Positions 42,500 to 51,349 of a stretch of DNA of 64,000 nucleotides are shown here, piece by piece. A program made the position numbers and the translations under genes. The notes beneath the pieces are model-generated. The model ran no database searches. It worked only from the letters and a program-made list of their open reading frames with translations, and was not told the origin of the DNA. Origin of the DNA: Ichthyophis bannanicus (Eukaryota; Chordata; Amphibia; Gymnophiona; Ichthyophiidae). Where the stretch lies: NCBI GenBank assembly GCA_033557465.1, contig CM066031.1, positions 1,668,114,800-1,668,178,799 on the forward strand, in the 5' to 3' direction. Every line of letters begins with the position of its first letter. Within the stretch, counting starts at the first letter, position 1.

Positions 42500-42720
42500 A
42501 CTAGAAGGGGGAAAACTTATTATGTTATTGTTCAGGTCATTGGTGAGATCTTATCTGATATATTGTGTCAGATTCTGGAGGATATTTCTCCAGAAGAACA
42601 CAGATAGAATGGAGAATGGTCCAGAGAAAGACTGACAAAATGTGGTAGGGTCTGTACTAAAAATTCTGTTAGATAAGACTAGAGGATCTAAAAATGTGTA
42701 ACCTTGAGGAACGAATGAAA
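42500..42720 (+). mobile_element. CR1 RT C-terminal fragment, degraded
   Basis: Translates in pieces to SLVRSYLIYCVRFWRIFLQK-like sequence, matching [20 protein letters not shown] of the CR1 copies, then a degraded ENLEERM-type helix. No tail is visible. Confidence 0.55.
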
Positions 42721-42723
42721 ACT

Positions 42724-43330
42724 TCCAGAGGAGTGGCTATATTAGTCTGTAGCAGCAAAAATGACAGGCTGGTCGCACCTTGTAGACTAACCACTTTAAT
42801 GACAGCATGAGCTTTCAAGGACAAGAATCCACTTCATCAGGAGTATGAAGGATAGGCCAGAAGGTGCATAAATATATATGAATATGGAGTGGATGTGGAT
42901 AGGATGATATAAACTACAGAGAAGACATCGAGGAGTGCAGGACAGGGTGTGGAAAGGGAATAATATCAGCAAAGGTAAACTGATTGACAACTGTGATGGA
43001 TGAGAGAAACCAATGATAGCAAAATCTGAACATAGTTAAATCCATTCACACCTGTAGTGTGCCATGAAGTCATTGTCCCTGTTAGGCCTAAGGTGACAGT
43101 GTGAAGCTCATTGATGAGTTCTAATTCAGCAGTTTCACACTACTATGTCCCTTTGAAGTTTCTTTGTAAGCATATGACAACTTTAAGTCTGAGTCCTAGA
43201 AGGCTGAAATGTTGTACTGGTTTTTGAGTGTTGCTGTTTTTGATGACAGATCTGTATTGATTTATTCTTTTCACTGTAATCTGACACATAAGGAACCAAG
43301 ATACCACTAACCCCTAAATGGATAGGCTTT
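42724..43330 (-). mobile_element. Possible Penelope-like 3' fragment with hammerhead-like motif
   Basis: The minus strand reads CTCCTGATGAAGTGGATTCT, TGTCCTTGAAAGCTCATGCT and GTCATTAAAGTGG at 42790-42845. CTGATGA, a short hairpin region and GAAA in that order recall the hammerhead core, followed by a short GC...GC helix and TGTC. Helix II is damaged. The surrounding sequence resembles a widespread vertebrate retroelement tail (ACAGACTAATATAGCCACTC), but I cannot prove the family from one copy. Confidence 0.35.
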
Positions 43331-44003
43331 CTGTACTACAAAACAGCCAATCTACTACAAACACTTGAGCACTGGCCCAAATAATAAACAATCCAAACTT
43401 CATCAGTATCATCAATCTGTCCAACCATACACTCAGCCAAGCATGTGTATCTGTTCTCGCATGGGGACTCTCCTGTCCCACCAAATCCAAACAGACAATA
43501 TAATTCTGTGGCAACCTAGAGATCTACTTCTATCATCTGTCATTCAAGGAATTCCTCTAAATCAACTACTACATCAACACAAAACCATCATCCTCTCAGT
43601 GATACATGGAAGAAGACCTTGATACACAATCTTCACTTGAACTGAATTACAAAAAGAAAAACTCCCAGCGGACACCCTCAGAGGGCCATAGCAATTTGAT
43701 TTTTATATAGAATGTTTCAAATGCTGCACCTTAGCTAAGATAATTACCAACAACATCACTTGCCTCATAATCTAAGCCACATAGAACAGGAGCTATCCAT
43801 TATCAGCAGTAATTCTCATAGAGACATCACAGAAGCTAAGAAAGGATGAGTCAAGGTTGTCATAAATGGACTGGATTAAATATGAAAAGCAGTAAGGCAA
43901 CTCTCCAACAACAGTGATGCATGCAAACAGATCTGCCTGGACATACTCAGGAGCCTCAACCAGGTATCTTCTACCTAATACCCACACACTGAGGAACCAT
44001 AGA
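43331..44003. other. Unassigned sequence, possibly retroelement-derived
   Basis: Contains short open stretches (43365-43622) with no family I can name. It directly continues the fragment at 42724-43330 and may belong to it. Confidence 0.3.
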
Positions 44004-44011
44004 CACCCTAC

Positions 44012-44380
44012 CACTGTTCCCTCTAAGCTGTGCACGTGTGCGCGTGCACACACCTCACCGAGCGAGCGCACATACTTTACAACAGAGCGCACAAAAATTA
44101 CGGTTCTGATTCTGATAGAAAAAAACACAGATGTCTTAAAATTTAAAAGTTGTGATTGTAATTGCTAGAAATTTTCCGCTTCATTTAGTAATTGTCTATT
44201 TTCATTTAATTTGATTAAAATCAATGTGGTGTACATACTGTATTCTGACGTGTAGTCAAATTTTAAAGCATATTACTCCAAGTGTCGTTATGTGGCGCAC
44301 AAAAATTTAACCTTCCTTCAAAAGCTGCACAGCTGATATTTTATGCGCACACAGCCTACAGAAAATTAGAGGGAACATTG
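44012..44380. mobile_element. Non-autonomous hAT MITE (369 bp) with perfect 8-bp target duplication
   Basis: 15-base terminal inverted repeats CACTGTTCCCTCTAA (44012-44026) and TTAGAGGGAACATTG (44366-44380) match at 14 of 15. CACCCTAC directly flanks both ends (44004-44011 and 44381-44388). The internal part is AT-rich and has a GTGCACGTGTGCGCGTGCAC block after the left end. The repeat type and 8-base duplication are typical of hAT elements. Confidence 0.88.
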
Positions 44381-44789
44381 CACCCTACTATGTCTAGCAT
44401 CAACATTATCACAGTAAGAGAGTCTGGCTACATAGACTCCATCCTCAGATCCTGAAGTTTAGTTTATGCAGAGACTTGCTTTACTGGCCATCATATTGTT
44501 ACTTCAGAGTGGTTTACAAATTTTACCACAAAATGAAAGGTTTTTTTTTTTGTTTTTTTTATTGAAAGTTTTTCAAAAACATACTTACAACAAAAGTATA
44601 CAGGGAATCCAGATACCAATGAGACATACAGGAAAACCATCCTTATATAATAAAATAAAACTCATCAACATCTATTCATAGCCCACAAAAAGGGGAGAGT
44701 TACAAAAGCAAAATAAGCCAAAAGAAATTTCAAGAACCAAGTTCTAAACTAACACACAGCACAACACAATCTAACATCCCCTCTTCTCC

Positions 44790-45920
44790 CTACGTAAGTG
44801 TGCCTAATTGTTTACTATCCAAAAAGACCTGTAATTGGGAAGGATCAAGAAAAATAAATTTAGACCCCTGAAATGTAACAATACATTTACAGGGGTACCG
44901 AAGAAAAAAACCCGCCGATAAGGCCAATACCCTAGGCTTCATAGCCAAAAAAGCCTGTCGCCTAAGTTGAGTGGCCTTACAGACATCAGGAAACATTTGT
45001 ACCTTATCACCACAAAATAGAATAGACAACCGCTTAAAGTACAATTTAAAGACAGCTGACTTATCAGACTCAGAAACAAACGTAACTACCAAGGTAGCCC
45101 GAGAGAGAATAGTATCCTGAGAATCTTCCAAAAATTTGGTAAGGTCTAGGTCTGGTCCGCCCTGTAGAGTATCAAACCCACCAGGAGGATCGACCTTTAC
45201 CTTCTTCCCAGTCAAATAATACATCTTAGAAACCAAAATAGATTCTGGGGAAACCAAACCCAAGGATTCTTTCAAATATTTCCTAAAAAGAATCTCTGCA
45301 GATAATAAATGACAAACAGGAAAGTTCAACAGCCTGATATTCTTAGCCCTAAATTGGTTATCATACATTTCTAAGCTACGGTGAACAAACAAACTCTCCT
45401 TAATACTGGAAACACTAGTAGATTTAAGAGTAGCACACTGATTTTCACACCTAAGAAGCTGAGAAGACATATTCCCCAACACTTCTTCATGGTCAGACAG
45501 CTTATTAGCAACCTCCAACGAGAAGTCACAAAGCTGTGAGACAGTGGGAGTCAAGATATTCTCAATACGGGATACACTCCTCCAGATATCCACCAGGGTA
45601 ACCTGATCCTCAGGTACCTCCCTGGGGACCCCCGGAGCAGAAACCCAGGCAACTGGCTTCAACTTCCCCCGAGAAACTACTGGGGTACTTTGTTTAACTT
45701 GATCCCCCACATCACCAGAAGAGGCTGGAGAAATATAAACTGGAGGAGAAGGTGGGGACCTATCCGGAGAACTTAGAGATGCTACAGATGAGCGAAAAGC
45801 CAGAAAGTCAGGGTCCAGGGACACATCTGCCCCTACCTTTACCTGAAGGTGTTTGTCCATGGGGCCCACCACCGGCTCCACTTTCGCCTCTGGAACCACT
45901 TTCTTCTTTCTTTTCCCCAT
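44790..45920 (-). CDS. L1-like ORF1 protein (RNA-binding), intact
   Basis: Open for 376 codons. Basic start (MGKRKKKVVPEAK), a Ser/Pro-rich region, then a probable coiled coil at about residues 108-175 (VDIWRSVSRIENIL, CDFSLEVANKLSDHEEVLGN). An RRM-like domain begins with DNQFRAKNIRLLNFPV (about 187-202). The C-terminal domain (VFKLYFKRLSILFCGDKVQM, QLRRQAFLAMKPRVLALSAG) closes with KCIVTFQGSKFIFLDP. The order coiled coil, RRM, C-terminal domain is that of L1 ORF1p, an RNA-binding chaperone that forms trimers. It is not overlapped by an ORF2. No stop or frameshift, which points to a recent or selected copy. Confidence 0.85.
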   Translation of the reverse strand: MGKRKKKVVPEAKVEPVVGPMDKHLQVKVGADVSLDPDFLAFRSSVASLSSPDRSPPSPPVYISPASSGDVGDQVKQSTPVVSRGKLKPVAWVSAPGVPREVPEDQVTLVDIWRSVSRIENILTPTVSQLCDFSLEVANKLSDHEEVLGNMSSQLLRCENQCATLKSTSVSSIKESLFVHRSLEMYDNQFRAKNIRLLNFPVCHLLSAEILFRKYLKESLGLVSPESILVSKMYYLTGKKVKVDPPGGFDTLQGGPDLDLTKFLEDSQDTILSRATLVVTFVSESDKSAVFKLYFKRLSILFCGDKVQMFPDVCKATQLRRQAFLAMKPRVLALSAGFFLRYPCKCIVTFQGSKFIFLDPSQLQVFLDSKQLGTLT

Positions 45921-46051
45921 CTGAGGCCCTGCGGCAGGTAGATCTCACGCTCCTCCGTTTCTACGTTGCTCCAAGGGGCTCCCAAGGGGCCTAACACGCC
46001 CCTTGTATCGTGCCCCTTTGATCGCTGCCCCGGCTCGCGCCTCCGGCTGCG

Positions 46052-46390
46052 CCAAACCAGACAGCTCTTAAAGGAAAACAGAAGGCCCCCGATGACATCG
46101 GGGCCGCGGGACCAGGAGCCTGCCGCCTCCGGGAAATGCTGCTGCTGTGCACTGGCTCTCCCACTGGTCCTCCGAGCTGCTCCGCCTTTAAGGAGAAGGC
46201 CCCCGATGACGTCGGGGCCGCGGGACCAGGAGCCTGCCGCCTCCGGGAAATGCTGCTGCTGTGCACTGGCTCTCCCACCGGTCCTCCGAGCTGCTCCGCC
46301 TTTAAGGAGAAGGCCCCCGATGACGTCGGGGCCGCGGGACCAGGAGCCTGCCGCCTCCGGGAAATGCTGCTGCTGTGCACTGGCTCTCCC
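46052..46390 (-). promoter_or_regulatory. 114-bp tandem monomers, probable L1-type promoter
   Basis: AAGGCCCCCGATGACGTCGG-type blocks begin at 46082, 46196 and 46310, a period of exactly 114 bases. GC-rich, with TGACGTC (CRE-like; TGACATC in the innermost unit) in each unit. They form the 5' end of the L1-like element, where tandem monomers act as promoters in mouse L1; the function here is inferred. Because 114 is divisible by three, both strands give spurious long repeated open frames. Confidence 0.75.
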
Positions 46391-46404
46391 AAAATGAAAG
46401 GTTT

Positions 46405-46713
46405 AAACAAAGACAAGGTACAAGCATTCATGGGAAAGCGGGAAAGAAAAAGCCAGTAGGGTCTGGGAGAAAAATAGAAAGGAAACTTGGCACATATTAA
46501 TTGCCTGGGCCCAGAATGTCCCTAAAAGCCTTGGTGAAAATAAAGGTTTTTAGACCCTTTTTAAACGTGGTGTAAGAAGATTTTGTTTGCAAGTAAGGGA
46601 CAGGGGTGGCTCAACGGGGGTGCAGTGCCATGTGCAAAGACTCATTGTGGGGCCTCATTTGCATAAATATTTGCATAATGTTAATGTGCACTAACTTTTA
46701 GTAAATATACCTT
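46405..46713. other. Unassigned sequence between L1-like and piggyBac elements
   Basis: No ORF or tail. The sequence left of 44530 (GAGTGGTTTACAAATTTTAC) resembles the LINE-tail end read on the minus strand, so this may be the body of such an element. Confidence 0.35.
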
Positions 46714-47178
46714 TTAACCCTTTGAAGACAGCAAGGTTTCTAGATTGATGAGATGTATGAAAGTGACATGTTAGATTCAACAATACTTTTGAACAACAAA
46801 TACAAAAATTTCAAACATGTGACACTGTGGGGGGTGGCGCTATAAAAAGGGACATATTTGTCCCTATGGTCGTCAAGAGAATAATGGGACATATTTGTCC
46901 CATGTGTTAATTTACACATAACATCCCAGTTATATTAAAAATTCATGTTTATATTTGTTTTTAATTAAGGGTAATCATGTAATTTTTCATATATTTCTGT
47001 TTATTGAGCAACTTGAGCAAATTTTATTTAGAAAATGGAAGCGCAAAAACGTTAAGCATGCAAAACATTAGTATATCAAGCTTCTGTCTTAGAGTGAGCA
47101 TCAGCATGAAATCAAAAAGATTTATTATATTTGAAAATAGGCAATTAGACATTAATATAGTAAATAGTAAGCCAAAGC

Positions 47179-47901
47179 CTAATTGTCTGACAAACAGTTC
47201 AGGCTATGATAATCAGCAAAGCAGTTACGTGTCTTAGTGTAGCACAAGTGAATGCTACATGTGTCACAGAAGCTGTCTGTGCGATTTTCAACTCCAGATT
47301 TGGCACACTGAGCACATCGTCTGCGTCGATCACTTCTTGTCAGGGAATGTTCTGGTTTTGGTGCTGGAAGAACACACCGTGAACCTCTAACTGGTGCTGA
47401 TGGTGCATTTCTTTGACGGTTGGAGTACCGTCCAATAAGACCCCTTGCTATCATCTGACGATATTCCAGCGGTTTTATTGCCTTATAATCAGGGTCCCTC
47501 TCTTGTTGCAGTTGAACATAAATGCAATGACTATTGTTGACAGCAATATCAAGAAGATCAAAGAAGATTTTCAAGTAATACTTAATTTTTGACTTTCGGT
47601 CAGTCTCGAACGAAACCTTTTTTTGGTCCATGAGGTCCACACCACCCATGTATATGTTGTAAGTTGTAACAAGGGAAGGACATGAAACACGCAGCTTATC
47701 TGCAGATCCTGCTTGCCTTCTTAGCACATACGTGACATCATCCTTTGAACATGGTAGGAAATTTGAAAATAGAATCACTGACCTGTTGTTCAATCATTTC
47801 ACACAAGTAACACCATTTGCTGTCATATAATCCATGTCACCACGTTTTATTTCCTTATCTGAATTCAAGTTCTTTGGCATGTGCTTCCGGTCTACACGAA
47901 C
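47179..47901 (-). pseudogene. piggyBac transposase, C-terminal part
   Basis: Continues the transposase downstream of the DIRS insert. VRVDRKHMPKNL is encoded right at the junction (47860-47901), then an in-frame TGA near 47797 where a tryptophan is usual, then the 204-codon frame. IYMGGVDLMDQ carries the third catalytic aspartate. The C-terminal cysteine-rich zinc module is complete (CAQCAKSGV, FCDTCSIHLC, NCFADYH). Confidence 0.9.
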
Positions 47902-48169
47902 AGAGTAGTTACTCACCTGTAACAGGTGTTCTCCAGGAGCAGCAGGAATCAGTCCTCACATATGGGTGTCATCGGCGCCGATGAAGCCCCAGCGGAGCAT
48001 TTCCCCAGCTTTCTATGAAAGCCTTTGGGAATGCAGCACGCATGCGCGGTTCCCTTCCCGCCACAAGGTGCCATCTTACCTCAGTCAAATGACATAGCTA
48101 AGAACAGCACACAAAAAATGTAAAAATTAAACTATGTACAACTGCAACTCCCAGGGGAGGAGGGAGGGT

Positions 48170-48270
48170 TGTGAGGACTGATTCCTGCTGCTTCTGGAGA
48201 ACACCTGTTACAGGTGAGTAACTACTCTGTCTCCAGGACCAAGAAGGAAGTCAGTCCTCACATATGGGTG
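48170..48270. repeat. DIRS internal complementary region (copy C)
   Basis: GTGAGGACTGATTCCTGCTG through GTGAGTAACTACTCT complements the left terminus. GTCTCCAGGACCAAGAAGGA and AGTCAGTCCTCACATATGGG complements the right terminus. The join is at CTCT/GTCTCC (about 48229). Confidence 0.88.
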
Positions 48271-48404
48271 ACTCCCTAGCTCTGGGCTACCGAGGAACCC
48301 AGGCTGAACAAGAGAACTCCCTCTAGTCCCAGCATCAAAGAAAGGCTTTTCACTGACACAACCTCCACCGGTAGCCCAACAGAGGGCAGGAGGGCAGGAG
48401 TTGC

Positions 48405-49440
48405 CTAAACCTCAAAGAGATTCCGGAGTACTGCTTGGCCAAAAGCACTGTCCCTACGGGACTCCCTCTCCAGACAGTAATGGGCCGCAAAGGTCTGGCT
48501 TGAAGACCAAGTTGCAGCCCTGCAGATGTCTACCAAGGACACAGAGAGGAGATAAGCCACTGAGGCAGCCATTGCCCTGACACGGTGGGCCGTAACCCGA
48601 CCCTGCAAAGGAAGGTCAGCCGCCTTGTAAGCCCAGGTGATACAGTCAGCCACCCAGATGGACAAGGTACGCTTGGACACAGCCAACCCCAACTTATTAG
48701 GGTCAAAAGAAACGAAGAGCTGAGTAGCCCTTCTATGCCCCTGCGTACGGTCAAGGTAGAAGGATAAGGTCCTCCTACAGTCCAGGGTATGCAGGACTGC
48801 TTCAGCCTGGCTTGCATGAGGCCTAGGGAAGAATGTTGGAAGAACCACCTCCTGATTGAGGTGGAAAGAGGAGACAACCTTTGGGAGGAACTTTGGATTA
48901 GTCCTGAGGACTACCCTGTTCCTATAAATCCTGGTGTAAGGCCTATCACAGACCAGGGCCTGAAGCTCACTCACTCGCCTAGCCAAAGTAAGGGCTACCA
49001 GGAATAGTGTCTTCCAGGAGAGGAAGCGTAGTGGGCAAGTAGCCATCGGCTCAAAAGGTGAGCGAGTCAGTTGCTGCAAGACCACATTCAACTCCCACTA
49101 AGGGGCAGGAGGACGGATTGGAAGCTTGAGCAAAAGCAAGCCCCTGAGAAAGCGGGACACCAAGGGGTGAACCGACAGAGAATGTCCATCCACCAGTGAG
49201 TGGTGATCTGCTAGAGCTGAGAGGTGGACCCGAACAGAATTGGACTTGAGTCTCTGATTGGACAAGTGGAGTAAATACTGAAGCACTACTAGTACCCTAC
49301 AGGAGAAAGGATCCTCTGTACGTAGCTGACACCACACAGAAAACCTTCTCCATTTGAGAGCATAGGTTTTTCTAGTGGACTGTTTCCTAGAGGCTAGGAC
49401 AACCTCCTCAACTTCCTGAGGTAGGCCCCAGGGAGCCAAC
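48405..49440 (-). pseudogene. DIRS tyrosine recombinase (copy C), one in-frame stop
   Basis: N-terminal domain at 49098-49440: EVEEVVLASRKQSTRKTYAL, YLLHLSNQRLKSNSVRVHLS. A single TAG at 49096-49098 precedes WELNVVLQQLT in the same frame. The catalytic domain at 48405-49091 has LARRVSELQALVCDRPYTR (first Arg), PKVVSSFHLNQE, HRVRAMAASV (H-x-x-R) and TFAAHYCLERESRRD (candidate nucleophile Tyr). Apart from the one stop the enzyme is complete, and all catalytic positions are present. The open frame upstream of 49440 overlaps the RT gene in another frame. Confidence 0.88.
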
Positions 49441-49441
49441 A

Positions 49442-51274
49442 CTACCCTTGCAGCCTCCAGGCCATCAAATTGAGAGCTTTGAGATTGGGGTGCAGAAGGG
49501 AACCCTGATCCTGAGAGAGAAGGTCGGGTTGCAACCTCAGAGGCAGTGGGGGATCCACTGCCAGCTGAAGCAGAAGTGGAAACCAAGGTTGTCTCGGCCA
49601 CCTGGGAGCTACCAGCAGGACCGAGGCCTTGTCCTGAAGAATCTTGAAAAGAGTTCGGACCACCAAGGGCGTGGGAGGAAACGCATACAGGAGGCCCTGA
49701 GACCAGGGAATCAGAAAAGCATCCGGTGCTATCCTCAAAGGATGTGGTTGCCTGGAGCAGAACCTTGGCAGTTGCTTGTTCAGTGGACTGGCAAACAGAT
49801 CTATCCAAGGGAGACCCCATTTCAGGAAGATCTTCTGAACTACCAGGGGATGCAGCTGCCACTCGGGCTGCAGAATCCTGCTCAACCTGTCGGCCAGGCA
49901 GTTCTCCTGGACTGGAAGGTACACAGCTTTGAGGAGCATGTTGTGCTTTAGGGCAAATGAACAAAGGTCTTGAGCTTCCCGACAAAGGAGCCTGGACCCA
50001 GTCCCGCCCTGTTTGTTCACATAAAACATGGCCACCTGGTTGTCTGTCTGAACCAGGACAGATTGATGAGCCAGGGCAGGAGAGAAAGCTTTGAGAGCTA
50101 GGCGAATAGCCCTGAGTTCCAGGAGATTGATCTGCTGTGCCGCCTCCCAAGGAGACCACAGGCCCTGGGTGCACTTGTCTAGACAATGAGCTCCCCAGCC
50201 CTGCAGGGAGGCATTGGTGGTCAGTACCACCATGTACCCAGGAATCTGAAAGGGCAGTCCTTTTAGTAGATTGGGTGGGTGCAGCCACCAGCTGAGGGAG
50301 TTCAGAAAGTGTCTGGACACCCTTATCCTGTCCCCTAGGCTGCCTGTGGCCTGTGACCACTGAGTCCGAAGGCACCACTGTGCAGGCCTCATATGGAGCC
50401 TGGCATTGGGGATCACATGTACTGTTGAAGCCATGTGGCCTAGAAGCCTCAGGCAGAGTCTGGAGGAGACCAGCGACCTGTTGAGAAACTGGTTTGCCAA
50501 GGCTATCAATCTTTGTGCTCTGTCTTCTGGCAAGAAAGCCTTTTCCAGGAGAGAGTCCAGCCTTGCTCCTATGAACTCCAAATTCTGGGAGGGGAGCAAA
50601 GTGGACTTTGCGAAGTTTATGACAAACCCTAGACTTTGAAGAAGAGCAATAGTTCTGAGGGTGGCTTGGCTGGCCTCCTGGTACGTCTGACCCCTGATGA
50701 GCCAGTCGTCCAGATAGGGGAATACAAAGATTCCCTGATTCCTCAGGTAGGCCGCCACCACTGCCAGGCATTTGGTAAAGACCCTGGGAGCGGAGGTTAG
50801 GCCAAAAGGCAGTACTCTGTATTGATAATGGTTTCCTCCCACAATGAACCTGAGGTACTGTCTGTGGTCTGGATGAATGAGGATGTGAGTGTACGCATCC
50901 TTTAGATCTAAGGAGCATAGCCAATCTCCCTGCTGGAGGTAGGGCAGAAGTGTTCCAAGAGTAAGCATCTTGAACTTTTCCTTCTCTAGGAACTTGTTTA
51001 GGTTCCTGAGATCCAGAATAGATCGAAGGCCACCGGTTCTTTTGGGTACCAGGAAATACCTGGAGTAGAACCCCTGACCTTGCAAGTGGGGAGGCACAGG
51101 CTCCACCACCCTGTCCACCAACAGACCTTGAAGTTCCTGAAGGAGAAGGTCTGTGTGCAGGGGAGGCCTTGGAGGCTCCCCTGGAAAGTATGGTGGAGGC
51201 AGTTGGTAAAATGTAGTGCATAGCCCCTGTGGACTATGTCCAACACCCAACTGTCCCCGGTGATGTGGGGCCAC
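49442..51274 (-). CDS. DIRS RT-RNase H (copy C), open frame with changed RNase H residue
   Basis: Open for 610 codons. FLVPKRTGGLRSILDLRNLN, LDLKDAYTHILIHPDHRQYL (motif A), LPFGLTSAPRVFTKCLAVV (motif B), FVFPYLDDWLIRGQ (catalytic). RNase H begins LTTNASLQGWGAHCL. Copies A and B have D-A-S at this point, so the first catalytic aspartate is replaced by asparagine, which should weaken or abolish RNase H. The Glu (LLELRAIRLALKAF) and second Asp (QTDNQVAMFYVNKQGG) are kept. The start is chosen as the first Met after the gag end. Confidence 0.87.
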   Translation of the reverse strand: MAPHHRGQLGVGHSPQGLCTTFYQLPPPYFPGEPPRPPLHTDLLLQELQGLLVDRVVEPVPPHLQGQGFYSRYFLVPKRTGGLRSILDLRNLNKFLEKEKFKMLTLGTLLPYLQQGDWLCSLDLKDAYTHILIHPDHRQYLRFIVGGNHYQYRVLPFGLTSAPRVFTKCLAVVAAYLRNQGIFVFPYLDDWLIRGQTYQEASQATLRTIALLQSLGFVINFAKSTLLPSQNLEFIGARLDSLLEKAFLPEDRAQRLIALANQFLNRSLVSSRLCLRLLGHMASTVHVIPNARLHMRPAQWCLRTQWSQATGSLGDRIRVSRHFLNSLSWWLHPPNLLKGLPFQIPGYMVVLTTNASLQGWGAHCLDKCTQGLWSPWEAAQQINLLELRAIRLALKAFSPALAHQSVLVQTDNQVAMFYVNKQGGTGSRLLCREAQDLCSFALKHNMLLKAVYLPVQENCLADRLSRILQPEWQLHPLVVQKIFLKWGLPWIDLFASPLNKQLPRFCSRQPHPLRIAPDAFLIPWSQGLLYAFPPTPLVVRTLFKILQDKASVLLVAPRWPRQPWFPLLLQLAVDPPLPLRLQPDLLSQDQGSLLHPNLKALNLMAWRLQG

Positions 51275-51349
51275 TGGTGGGCAAAAAGGGCGAGGCGACC
51301 TCCTGTGCAGGGTTGGGATAGCAGGGACGGAGAGGCTACACTCAAGGAG

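Larger units (their letters stand above)
44544..46390 (-). mobile_element. L1-like ORF1-only element with 5' tandem monomers (half-LINE)
   Basis: Complete retrotransposed unit with perfect 14-base target duplications AAAATGAAAGGTTT at 44530-44543 and 46391-46404. On the minus strand: tandem 114-bp monomers (46052-46390), a short leader, ORF1 (45920-44790), a 3' UTR of about 230 bases, AATAAA (CAATAAAAAAAAC) and a poly-A tail. No ORF2 is present. Because the 5' end, poly-A and target copies are all intact, the absence of ORF2 predates insertion. The mammalian HAL1 type (L1 lacking ORF2) is the closest known parallel. Confidence 0.85.

Noticed and set aside
45966..46459. Repeated 38-residue protein frames on both strands
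   Set aside because: The 114-bp DNA repeat is divisible by three, so any open frame is repeated; they lie in the L1-like 5' region.
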